Positions 45,084 to 52,782 of a DNA stretch of 64,000 bases are shown in pieces; position 1 is the first letter of the stretch; each line of letters starts with the position of its first letter. This DNA is from Bacteroidota bacterium (GTDB lineage: Bacteria > Bacteroidota > Bacteroidia > Chitinophagales > LD1): NCBI GenBank assembly GCA_016722375.1, contig JADKJG010000007.1:225983-289982 (forward strand), given 5' to 3'. A program made the translations under genes and the position numbers. The notes under the pieces are model-generated. The model was not told the DNA's origin. It did not search any database and worked only from the letters and a program-made list of their open reading frames with translations.

Positions 45084-45782
45084 CAATGGATTTGTTTCCA
45101 GAACAAATACCGAATTCCATCTGCCCGACTGTCGGGCTATGATTATGGTTCACATGGAATGTATTTCATAACCATTTGTACCCAAGACCGGTTGCCCTAT
45201 TTTGTAGAGACGCAATATTTTGCGTCTCCTGATGACAGAATCCGAAACCAACATCTTGGGTCTCCGAATGACAGAACCCGAAACATAGTACCGAAAAATA
45301 TTGTGTTTGATGGTAGAGATGTCAATGATAAAGAGACGCAAAATATTGCGATTGATGGTGATAGGGGCGATTTTAAAAAGACGCAAAATATTGCGTCTCT
45401 ACGGTACAGCCCTATCGGCAAAATTGCCGCAGCATTCTGGACAGAAATTCCAAAACATTTTCCTTTTGTGGAATTGGATGAATTTATTGTGATGCCCAAT
45501 CATGTTCATGGTATCTTGTTTTTCAATAAACCGGAATACCGAGATTGGAAACCGAACCAGTTCGGGCCACAGTCTCAAAACCTTGCCTCGGTCATTCGCG
45601 GTTATAAGGTAGGGGTAAAAAAACACGCGACCATGAATGAAATTGATTTTGCCTGGCAATCGAGATTTTATGACCACATTATCCGCAGCGAAAAGGATTT
45701 GAACAATATCAGGCAATATATCATAGATAACCCGGCAAAATGGGCAGAGGATAAAGAGAACCTCCAAAACCTGTGGATGTAG
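45084..45782 (+). CDS. REP-associated tyrosine transposase (RAYT) with REP sequences inside its ORF
   Basis: The family start extends upstream to ATG 45084: MDLFPENKYRIPSARLSGYD leading into GSHGMYFITICTQDRLPYF, the usual RAYT N-terminus. The HUH motif is FIVMPNHVHGILFF and the catalytic Tyr region is WQSRFYDHIIRSEKDLNNIR, followed by YIIDNPAKW. Between LPYF and SPIGKIAAAFW lie about 65 extra residues whose DNA consists of REP hairpins (AGACGCAAAATATTGCGTCT). The final TAG stop falls within another REP copy. RAYTs are single-copy Y1 transposases that shape REP/BIME elements. The insert may or may not destroy activity. Confidence 0.88.
   Translation, partial: QWICFQNKYRIPSARLSGYDYGSHGMYFITICTQDRLPYFVETQYFASPDDRIRNQHLGSPNDRTRNIVPKNIVFDGRDVNDKETQNIAIDGDRGDFKKTQNIASLRYSPIGKIAAAFWTEIPKHFPFVELDEFIVMPNHVHGILFFNKPEYRDWKPNQFGPQSQNLASVIRGYKVGVKKHATMNEIDFAWQSRFYDHIIRSEKDLNNIRQYIIDNPAKWAEDKENLQNLWM
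45207..45403. repeat. REP/BIME hairpins inside the RAYT coding sequence
   Basis: Palindromes built on GAGACGCAA...TTGCGTCTC occur at 45207-45228 and 45379-45398, with a half copy at 45333-45350. The spacer TTGATGGTGATAGGGGCGA between the last two recurs, slightly altered, in the element downstream of the gene (45781-45886). Confidence 0.85.
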
Positions 45783-45886
45783 AGACGCATTATTATGCGT
45801 CTTTTAGTAGAGCCGCAAAATTTTGCGGCTGATGGTGAGGGGGACAATTTTTAAAGAGAGATGCAATATTTTGCGTCTCTACGGAT
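45781..45886. repeat. BIME-like cluster of three REP hairpins between RAYT and rplE
   Basis: Hairpins AGACGCATTATTATGCGTCT, AGCCGCAAAATTTTGCGGCT and a variant of GAGATGCAATATTTTGCGTC follow one another. The spacing sequence GATGGTGAGGGGGACAATTTTT parallels the copy inside the RAYT gene. The first overlaps the RAYT stop codon. Confidence 0.85.
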
Positions 45887-45925
45887 CAAAGGGCAGATAT
45901 TTTACCCTAATTTCTACATAATTAT

Positions 45926-45955
45926 TTGGAACTATGGTGGCAAAGGCTATTTTTG
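45926..45955 (+). promoter_or_regulatory. Promoter of the rplE ribosomal operon
   Basis: TTG (45926-45928), 19 bp, then TATTTTTG (45948-45955). The downstream GCAGTCCTTTTTTAAAA is nearly the same as at the prs promoter. It is placed directly after the REP cluster. Confidence 0.75.
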
Positions 45956-46005
45956 CAGTCCTTTTTTAAAAACCGCACGGTTGGAATCGTGCCAAAACAT
46001 ATAGA

Positions 46006-46575
46006 ATGAAGACAGCGAAATATGCTCCGCGCCTAGCGAAGCGCTACAAAGACGAAATTGCTCCGGCATTAATGAAGAAGTTCAATTACACTTCTGTCAT
46101 GCAGGTTCCTTGCTTAAAAAAGATTTGTTTGAATCAAGGTGTGAACGGCGCTACGACCGATAAAAAGTTGGTGGATGTGGCTGTGAACGAAATGACTGCT
46201 ATTGCTGGTCAGAAAGCCGTTGCTACGTATGCCAAGAAGGCCATTTCCAATTTTAAATTGCGTGAGGGAATGCCTATCGGCACTCGCGTTACTTTACGTC
46301 AAGAAAGAATGTATGAGTTCTTAGACCGTCTGGTTTCCGTTTCATTGCCTCGTGTTCGTGACTTCAAAGGAGTGAACAACAAGGCTTTTGATGGACGCGG
46401 CAATTATACACTGGGTATTAAGGAGCAGATTATTTTCCCTGAAATGGAAATTGATAAGGTAACTAGAATTAACGGGATGGACATCACGTTCGTCACCAAT
46501 GCCAAGACCAATGAAGAGGCCTATGCTCTTTTAGAGGCATTAGGTATCCCTTTCAAAAAAGATATTAAAGCATAA
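46006..46575 (+). CDS. rplE: 50S ribosomal protein L5
   Basis: 189 residues, normal. L5 binds 5S rRNA and contacts the P-site tRNA. Key segments: NYTSVMQVPCLKKICLNQG, the LREGMPIGTRVTLRQ loop and LPRVRDFKGVNNKAFDGRGN. The C-terminus (DITFVTNAKTNEEAYALLEAL) is complete. Here it is the first gene of the operon: rplN and rplX, which normally precede it, are absent and replaced by a RAYT/REP region. Confidence 0.98.
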   Translation: MKTAKYAPRLAKRYKDEIAPALMKKFNYTSVMQVPCLKKICLNQGVNGATTDKKLVDVAVNEMTAIAGQKAVATYAKKAISNFKLREGMPIGTRVTLRQERMYEFLDRLVSVSLPRVRDFKGVNNKAFDGRGNYTLGIKEQIIFPEMEIDKVTRINGMDITFVTNAKTNEEAYALLEALGIPFKKDIKA

Positions 46576-46612
46576 TTTTCAAAAAATAAAATACCAAACA
46601 GAATATTAAGGT

Positions 46613-46882
46613 ATGGCAAAGAAATCAGTAGAAGCCCGTCAGCGCAAAAGAGAAAGATTGGTGGCGAAGTTTGCGGAAAAAAGAAAGACCTTGAAAGAAG
46701 CAGGTGAATGGGAGCTTTTGGACAAGTTGCCCAAGAACAGTTCTAAGGTAAGACTGCGCAACCGTTGTGCCCTGACCGGAAGAGGTAGAGGTTATGTACG
46801 GATGTTTGGCGTTTCGCGTATTAAGTTCCGCGATTTGGCTAGTGCAGGAAAAATTCCGGGTATCACAAAATCGTCTTGGTAA
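46613..46882 (+). CDS. rpsN: 30S ribosomal protein S14
   Basis: 89 residues; the long, zinc-free form. Basic N-terminus (MAKKSVEARQRKRERLVAKF) and the signature RNRCALTGRGRGYVRMFGVS. It belongs to the head of the 30S subunit. Second gene of the operon, 37 bp after rplE. Confidence 0.98.
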   Translation: MAKKSVEARQRKRERLVAKFAEKRKTLKEAGEWELLDKLPKNSSKVRLRNRCALTGRGRGYVRMFGVSRIKFRDLASAGKIPGITKSSW

Positions 46883-46922
46883 ACTATTGTCATTAAAAAT
46901 TAACCATTAATCAACATACAAT

Positions 46923-47324
46923 ATGATTATTGATCCTATTTCAGATTATTTGACCAGAATCAGAAACGCACAACAAGCGGGACACCGTATTGTGGAGATT
47001 CCGGCCTCTAAGACTAAGAAGAAAATAACCGAGATTCTTTACGATCACGGTTATATTTTAAAGTATAAGTTTGAAGACTCTGAAAACAATCAGGGTGTTA
47101 TCAAAATAGCTTTGAAATTTGATAGCAACACGAAAGAGCCCGTGATTAAAAACCTGAAAAGGGTTTCTACACCTGGTTTGCGTCAGTATCGTGGTCATGA
47201 GGAGTTGCCGCGCGTATTAAGCGGATTGGGAATTGCCATCATTTCCACTTCAAAAGGTCTGATGACAGACAAGCAGGCAAGAACGCAAGGCATTGGTGGA
47301 GAAGTTTTGTGTGAGATTTTCTAA
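46923..47324 (+). CDS. rpsH: 30S ribosomal protein S8
   Basis: 133 residues. Start MIIDPISDYLTRIRNAQQAG and the C-terminal signature GIAIISTSKGLMTDKQARTQ are typical. S8 binds the central domain of 16S rRNA. In other bacteria S8 represses the spc operon by binding its mRNA; no such site was examined here. Confidence 0.98.
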   Translation: MIIDPISDYLTRIRNAQQAGHRIVEIPASKTKKKITEILYDHGYILKYKFEDSENNQGVIKIALKFDSNTKEPVIKNLKRVSTPGLRQYRGHEELPRVLSGLGIAIISTSKGLMTDKQARTQGIGGEVLCEIF

Positions 47325-47345
47325 ATCGAGATAAACCAAATAATT

Positions 47346-47903
47346 ATGTCACGAATAGGCAAAGCGCCCATCACTCTTCCGAAAACTGTTTCGGTTGAAA
47401 TCATGAGCGGAAACGTAGTAAAGGTAAAGGGACCCAAGGGAGAATTATTCCAAACGGTGGATCCGGATATTACCGTGAAGGTAGACAACGGAATTTTGAG
47501 CGTTGAAAGACCGACAGAACAAAAGCGCCATAAATCATTACATGGTACTTACCGTGCGTTGTTAAATAATATGGTAACTGGTGTTTCGGATGGCTATACT
47601 AAACAAATGGAACTGGTAGGTGTGGGTTTCCGTGCCGATGTAGCCAAACAAGTGCTCAGCCTTCAGGTTGGTTATTCTCACCCGGTGGTGGTTTTGCTGC
47701 CGAAAGAAATTACAGCTTCTGCGAAGCAAGATAAAGGCCAGAACCCTATCGTCACTTTAGAGTGTAGCGATAAGGATTTGCTGGGTTTGGTATGTGCCAA
47801 AATTCGCTCTATACGGAAGCCGGAACCCTATAAAGGAAAAGGTATCAAGTTTGTTGGTGAATCACTGAGAAGAAAAGCAGGTAAATCAGCATCTAAAAAA
47901 TAA
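47346..47903 (+). CDS. rplF: 50S ribosomal protein L6
   Basis: 185 residues with the duplicated L6 fold: N-terminal MSRIGKAPITLPKTVSVEIM and the C-terminal signature KPEPYKGKGIKFVGE. It lies near the sarcin-ricin loop and factor-binding site of the 50S subunit. 21 bp after rpsH. Confidence 0.98.
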   Translation: MSRIGKAPITLPKTVSVEIMSGNVVKVKGPKGELFQTVDPDITVKVDNGILSVERPTEQKRHKSLHGTYRALLNNMVTGVSDGYTKQMELVGVGFRADVAKQVLSLQVGYSHPVVVLLPKEITASAKQDKGQNPIVTLECSDKDLLGLVCAKIRSIRKPEPYKGKGIKFVGESLRRKAGKSASKK

Positions 47904-47957
47904 GGTTAGTTAATAGAAAGCCGTCAGGTAGTTAACGAATAACAAATAATAGAAATC

Positions 47958-48311
47958 ATGGCAGTAGATAAAGCAACAAGAAGAAAGAAAATCAGGAGTA
48001 GAATCCGCGGTAAGATTGCAGGCACAGCCGAAAGGCCGCGGTTGAGTGTTTATCGTAGCAACAAGGAAATCTATGTTCAATTGGTCAACGATGAAACAGG
48101 AACTACCTTGGTAGCCGCATCTACGAAAGACAAGGATTTTGCCCGCACGGGAAACAAGATTGAGCAGAGCAAATCTATCGGCACAACGCTGGCGCAGAAA
48201 GCGGCTGAAAAAGGAATTACTTCTGTCGTGTTTGACCGTGGCGGATATCTATATCACGGCAGAGTGAAAGCCGTTGCAGAAGGTGCACGTGAAGGAGGAT
48301 TGAAATTTTAA
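47958..48311 (+). CDS. rplR: 50S ribosomal protein L18
   Basis: 117 residues: basic N-terminus (DKATRRKKIRSRIRGKIAG), then RLSVYRSNKEIYVQLVND and FDRGGYLYHGRVKAVAEGA. It binds 5S rRNA together with L5 and helps incorporate it in the large subunit. Confidence 0.98.
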   Translation: MAVDKATRRKKIRSRIRGKIAGTAERPRLSVYRSNKEIYVQLVNDETGTTLVAASTKDKDFARTGNKIEQSKSIGTTLAQKAAEKGITSVVFDRGGYLYHGRVKAVAEGAREGGLKF

Positions 48312-48340
48312 TAAATCATTAGACAGATTCAATAAAGAAA

Positions 48341-48859
48341 ATGGCAAAACTGAACGTTCAAAAGCTCAAAGCGAGCGAACTCGAATTGAAAGACAAGGTG
48401 GTAAACATTCGCCGGGTGACCAAAGTAACCAAAGGTGGACGTACCTTTACCTTCTCAGCCACTGTGGTGGTAGGTAATGGCAACGGCATTGTTGGTGAAG
48501 GACTTGGAAAAGCCCGTGAGGTTCAGGAGGCAATTAAAAAAGCTATTGATGATGCCAAAAAGAATTTGGTGAACGTTCCGATATTTAAAGGAACCATTCC
48601 TCACGTTCAGCACGGAAAATTTGGTGCGGCTAAGGTGATGTTGCGTCCAGCTTCTGCCGGAACCGGTGTAATTGCCGGAGGTTCCATGCGTGCTGTTTTG
48701 GAAAGCGCAGGTATAAAAGATGTGTTGGCGAAGTCTCAGGGAGGTTCAAACCCCGCAAACGTTATTAAGGCTACATTGGATGCTTTGACGCAATTACGCG
48801 ACCCTTATACTGTTTCTAGAAACAGAGGAGTAGCTATGGAAAAAGTATTTAAAGGATAA
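48341..48859 (+). CDS. rpsE: 30S ribosomal protein S5
   Basis: 172 residues. The N-terminal double-stranded-RNA-binding-like domain has VTKVTKGGRTFTFSATVVVG and the C-terminal domain has the AGTGVIAGGSMRAVLESAGI signature. It is involved in decoding accuracy and mRNA helicase activity of the 30S. Confidence 0.98.
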   Translation: MAKLNVQKLKASELELKDKVVNIRRVTKVTKGGRTFTFSATVVVGNGNGIVGEGLGKAREVQEAIKKAIDDAKKNLVNVPIFKGTIPHVQHGKFGAAKVMLRPASAGTGVIAGGSMRAVLESAGIKDVLAKSQGGSNPANVIKATLDALTQLRDPYTVSRNRGVAMEKVFKG

Positions 48860-48918
48860 AATAGTTAACAGTTGACTGTTATCGGTTGACAGTAAACACA
48901 GCAATTAATTAAAGAACT

Positions 48919-49098
48919 ATGGGAAAGATTAGAGTCACTAAGATTAAAAGCACCATCGAAAAGGATGAGCGCCAGAAAAGAACAATGAAAGCACTGGGTC
49001 TGAACAAAATCGGTGCAAGCAATGAAATGGAAAATACTCCTGCCATTGCCGGAATGGTCCGCAAAGTTTTGCATTTAGTAAAGGTAGAGAACATTTAA
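48919..49098 (+). CDS. rpmD: 50S ribosomal protein L30
   Basis: 59 residues, ATG 48919 to TAA 49098. The sequence MGKIRVTKIKSTIEKDERQK ... MKALGLNKIGASNEMENTPA ... VRKVLHLVKVENI is the full-length bacterial L30. It sits in its usual place between rpsE and rplO. Confidence 0.97.
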   Translation: MGKIRVTKIKSTIEKDERQKRTMKALGLNKIGASNEMENTPAIAGMVRKVLHLVKVENI

Positions 49099-49164
49099 AT
49101 CGAATTTGGAATTTAAAGGGATAACAATCTCTCTTCTAAAATCCGAAATCTAAAATCAAATAAC

Positions 49165-49617
49165 ATGGAATTACATAATCTCAAGCCTGCAGCAGGTTCG
49201 GTTAAAGGGAAAAAGAAAAGATTAGGAAGAGGACAAGGTTCTACCGATGGTGGTACATCTGCCCGCGGTCATAAAGGAGCACAGTCTCGCTCCGGTTACT
49301 CGCGTAAGGCAGGCTTTGAAGGAGGTCAGATGCCTTTACAGAGAAGAATGCCTAAGGTTGGTTTCAAAAACTTCTCCCGCGTTGAATACAAAACAGTTAA
49401 CCTAGGTCAGATCGAAGCATTTGTACAGAAATACGGATTGCAAGAATTTACTGTAGATAGCCTTCGTGAAAAAAAACTACTGTCTAAGAGCGCTTTGTTG
49501 AAAGTGTTAGGCGGTGGCGAATTGAAAACAAAGGTTAATATATCGGCTCACGCTATCAGCGAATCGGCAAAAGGAAAAGTTGAAGGACTAGGTGGGACTA
49601 TCGCTATTGTCAAGTAA
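49165..49617 (+). CDS. rplO: 50S ribosomal protein L15
   Basis: 150 residues. The Gly/Arg/Lys-rich N-terminal half (KKKRLGRGQGSTDGGTSARG, RSGYSRKAGFEGGQMPLQRR) runs into the rRNA core; the C-terminal domain ends ISESAKGKVEGLGGTIAIV. Followed by a hairpin with a T run at 49638-49663. Confidence 0.98.
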   Translation: MELHNLKPAAGSVKGKKKRLGRGQGSTDGGTSARGHKGAQSRSGYSRKAGFEGGQMPLQRRMPKVGFKNFSRVEYKTVNLGQIEAFVQKYGLQEFTVDSLREKKLLSKSALLKVLGGGELKTKVNISAHAISESAKGKVEGLGGTIAIVK

Positions 49618-49637
49618 CCGTTGAAAAAAACAAACAG

Positions 49638-49663
49638 AAAGTCCCGGTAAACGGGACTTTTTT
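49638..49663 (+). terminator. Terminator-like hairpin between rplO and secY
   Basis: AAAGTCCCG pairs perfectly with CGGGACTTT, followed by a T run. It lies within what is normally one operon, so it may partially reduce secY-map transcription relative to the ribosomal genes. Confidence 0.8.
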
Positions 49664-49710
49664 AATTAGAATTGCAGCCTTAAAGGCATTAAAAAGAAAT
49701 TAAACCCTGC

Positions 49711-51063
49711 ATGAAACTGATTCAAAAACTTAAAGAAATCTGGAGTATAGAAGAACTTCGCCAAAGAATTCTCCTGACCCTTGGTCTTATTCTTATTTAT
49801 CGTGTTGGAACGTTTATCACACTTCCGGGTATTGATCCCACGAGTCTTGATAATATTTCATCTCAGGGAGCCAGCGGTTTGTTGGGGTTGGTGAACTTAT
49901 TTGCAGGAGGTGCGTTTTCGCGTGCTTCTATTTTTGCGTTGGGTATTATGCCATATATCTCGGCCTCTATCGCTATCCAGTTGTTGACGTTGGCGGTTCC
50001 ATATTTTCAGAAATTGCAGAAGGAAGGAGAAAGCGGTAGAAGAGAATTGAATCAATATACTCGTTTACTGACCATCGTTGTGACTGCTTTTCAGGCAGCC
50101 GGTTATGTGGTGTATCTGCGCAATGCAGATTCAGCAGCTATCATTCCCTCTCTATCACCCATTCTTTTTTCGATATCGACGATCGTTTGTCTCACAGCAG
50201 GAACTTTGTTTGTGATGTGGATGGGCGAAAGAATTACCGACAAAGGAGTAGGCAATGGTATCTCCCTCATCATCATGGTAGGTATATTGGCGCGTTTCCC
50301 TCAGTCTATCGTTGAGGAATTAACAACCAGAGTAGCTAAGGGGGGCATTCTTGCTTTTGTGATCGAGATGGCTTTCTTGATTGTTGTGATTGGCGCATGT
50401 ATTCTTTTGATTCAAGGAACTAGAAGAATACCTGTTCAGTATGCTAAAAGAAATATCGTTCAGGGAGGAAAAATGATGCAGGCCGGTGGTGTACGTCAAT
50501 ATCTTCCTCTTAAATTGAATGCCTCTGGTGTAATGCCCATTATTTTCGCTCAGGCTATCATGTTTTTGCCCGCTACCATTGCTCAGTTTTTACCAGGTAT
50601 GGATCAAAACAACCCAATTTTGATGGCGTTCAATGATTTAACTTCGGTTATTTATAACGTAACCTATTTTCTTTTGATAGTAGCCTTCACTTATTTCTAC
50701 ACTGCATTAATTGTAAATCCGACTCAGATTTCAGAAGACTTGAAGCGCAATAGCGGATTTATTCCTGGAGTGAAACCTGGCAAAAAAACGGAAGATTTCA
50801 TTGATACAGTGATCTCTCGCATCACACTTCCCGGGGCCTTTTTCTTAGGATTGGTTGCCATCTTACCGGCTGTGGTCATGGTGTTTGATGTGAACCGCTC
50901 ATTTGCTCTGTTCTTTGGAGGCAGTTCCATCCTTATCATGGTGGGTGTTATTTTAGATACGCTGGCTACCGTAGAAACATATTTATTGAACCGCCACTAT
51001 GACGGGCTCACTTCTTCCGGTCGTATCAAAGGGAGACAGGGCTTTGCCACCGCCAGTATGTAG
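49711..51063 (+). CDS. secY: Protein translocase subunit SecY
   Basis: 450 residues with ten membrane helices. Conserved signatures include LFAGGAFSRASIFALGIMPY (helix 2 plug region) and the cytosolic loop RRIPVQYAKRNIVQGG that binds SecA or the ribosome. The C-terminal RIKGRQGFATASM end is normal. It forms the inner-membrane channel through which T9SS cargo must first pass. Confidence 0.97.
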   Translation: MKLIQKLKEIWSIEELRQRILLTLGLILIYRVGTFITLPGIDPTSLDNISSQGASGLLGLVNLFAGGAFSRASIFALGIMPYISASIAIQLLTLAVPYFQKLQKEGESGRRELNQYTRLLTIVVTAFQAAGYVVYLRNADSAAIIPSLSPILFSISTIVCLTAGTLFVMWMGERITDKGVGNGISLIIMVGILARFPQSIVEELTTRVAKGGILAFVIEMAFLIVVIGACILLIQGTRRIPVQYAKRNIVQGGKMMQAGGVRQYLPLKLNASGVMPIIFAQAIMFLPATIAQFLPGMDQNNPILMAFNDLTSVIYNVTYFLLIVAFTYFYTALIVNPTQISEDLKRNSGFIPGVKPGKKTEDFIDTVISRITLPGAFFLGLVAILPAVVMVFDVNRSFALFFGGSSILIMVGVILDTLATVETYLLNRHYDGLTSSGRIKGRQGFATASM

Positions 51064-51154
51064 TGACAAAAGTTGACCGCAAATCTATGAACGGCTTGAT
51101 AAGCCTGCAGAACTTGTCAACTGATAGTGGTCCACTTTCAATCTGCTTTTCAAC

Positions 51155-51955
51155 ATGGCTATTAAAATAAAATCGGTTGAGGAAATAGAAATCATTCGCA
51201 AGAACTGCGTACTGCTTTCTAAAACTATGGGCGAAATAGCCACCCAGATTCATGCAGGCACTACCGGTCTCCAACTCGATAAAATTTCTGATGAATATAT
51301 CACAGATTTAGGTGCTCACCCATCCTTTAAAGGTTATAATCGCTACCCAAATGCACTCTGCATATCGGTAAATGACGAGGTGGTGCATGGAATCCCTACC
51401 AATGTAGCTTATAAATCAGGTGATATAGTTTCGGTAGATTGTGGATTATATATGCATGGCTATCATGCTGATATGGCTTATACATTTGGTATCGGTGAAG
51501 TTAAAACCGCCACGCAAGATCTGCTCCGTGTTACTAAGCAGTCTTTACTTCTGGGAATTGACCAAGCCATTGCAGGCAAACGTACAGGTGATATAGGATT
51601 CGCCATTCAAGATTATTGCGAGCACCAGCATCCATATAAATGTGTACGCGAATTAGTAGGACACGGCTTGGGAAAATCACTGCATGAAGATCCGCAGGTG
51701 CCGAATTATGGAAGGCGGAATGACGGTGCTAAATTACCTGAAAACTGTACCATTGCCATTGAGCCGATGGTAAACTTGGGCAAACGAGATGTTTATACCA
51801 AGCGCGACAACTGGACCATCGCTACTTTGGACGGTACCCCTTCTGCTCATTATGAGCATACGATTCTTGTCAAAGTAGGAAAGGCTGAAATTCTTAGCTC
51901 TTTTGAATGGATTGAAATGTCCATATCCAAAAACCAAGAGTTGGTTAAAATATAA
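51155..51955 (+). CDS. map: Methionine aminopeptidase, type I
   Basis: 266 residues. It removes the initiator Met from nascent chains. The five metal ligands are present: Asp in VSVDCGLYMHGYHADMAYTF (two), His in ELVGHGLGKSLHEDP, Glu in AIEPMVNLG and Glu in SAHYEHTILV. It follows secY as is usual in Bacteroidota, but the expected infA-rpmJ-rpsM-rpsK-rpsD-rpoA-rplQ are not downstream. Confidence 0.97.
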   Translation: MAIKIKSVEEIEIIRKNCVLLSKTMGEIATQIHAGTTGLQLDKISDEYITDLGAHPSFKGYNRYPNALCISVNDEVVHGIPTNVAYKSGDIVSVDCGLYMHGYHADMAYTFGIGEVKTATQDLLRVTKQSLLLGIDQAIAGKRTGDIGFAIQDYCEHQHPYKCVRELVGHGLGKSLHEDPQVPNYGRRNDGAKLPENCTIAIEPMVNLGKRDVYTKRDNWTIATLDGTPSAHYEHTILVKVGKAEILSSFEWIEMSISKNQELVKI

Positions 51956-52274
51956 CCGATCAGCTAGTATCTTCTACAAAATATTTATTTCCAATCTCTG
52001 GAAAGCATATTTTCTTCCGACGTTTTGCACCAACGTATTCCGGGTTAGGTCCTTTCCGTGGTCTTGACCAGTTTTGCAAAACCTTATACCCGGTTAGAAA
52101 CTGTAGATACCCCATAACCCGACGACTTAGTCGGTCAACCTTCCCCCTCTGATATTCAAACCCATTGAATGTTCTGAATTAGATAAAAAATATGAGGATA
52201 ATATGGATTTGAATAACTGCAAATCAAACAATCGCTTACTTTAGCCCAAATATTTAACCTAAAAACAAAAAACT
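51956..52274. other. Intergenic region after the truncated ribosomal operon
   Basis: 319 bp with no recognised gene or clear terminator. Expected operon members (infA, rpmJ) are not present even as short frames. Confidence 0.5.
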
Positions 52275-52652
52275 ATGAGCATGTTAAAAGAATTTAAGGA
52301 TTTCGCCATGAAAGGGAACGTGGTAGACCTCGCTGTGGCAGTCATTATTGGCGGTGCCTTTGGTGCCATTGTCACTTCATTGGTTGCCGATATTATCATG
52401 CCAGTTATTGGAGTGCTGACCGGAGGAATTGATTTTAGCGGACTATCTGTGGAGATAGGCGCGGCAAGTGTTGCTTATGGCAAGTTCATTCAAGCCATTT
52501 TCACCTTTATCATCATTGCATTTTCACTTTTTCTACTGATAAAGGGGATGAATGCAACCAAGAAAAAGGAAGAAACTGCTCCTGCAGCTCCAGCCGGACC
52601 CTCTTCAACCGACAAACTTCTAATGGAAATCAGAGATTCACTGAAAAAATAG
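52275..52652 (+). CDS. mscL: Large-conductance mechanosensitive channel MscL
   Basis: 125 residues. First helix: MKGNVVDLAVAVIIGGAFGA, containing the pore constriction; second helix: FIQAIFTFIIIAFSLFLLIK; then a charged C-terminal helix (STDKLLMEIRDSLKK). It opens under membrane tension to release solutes during osmotic downshock. Convergent with gyrB; the shared terminator is at 52684-52726. Confidence 0.97.
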   Translation: MSMLKEFKDFAMKGNVVDLAVAVIIGGAFGAIVTSLVADIIMPVIGVLTGGIDFSGLSVEIGAASVAYGKFIQAIFTFIIIAFSLFLLIKGMNATKKKEETAPAAPAGPSSTDKLLMEIRDSLKK

Positions 52653-52683
52653 ATAGAAGGATTTTAGAAGTAAAAATGCAAAT

Positions 52684-52726
52684 AATAAACCCCGAAGGTC
52701 AATCTGACTTTCGGGGTTTATTTTTG
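52684..52726. terminator. Bidirectional terminator between mscL and gyrB
   Basis: ATAAACCCCGAA-GTC pairs with GAC-TTTCGGGGTTTAT, with T/A runs on both sides, between convergent genes. Confidence 0.88.
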
Positions 52727-52782
52727 GGGTAGCGGTTCGACTTTATTTGCAGCTAACTGTCAAACAAAAACTGCCATCTGAC

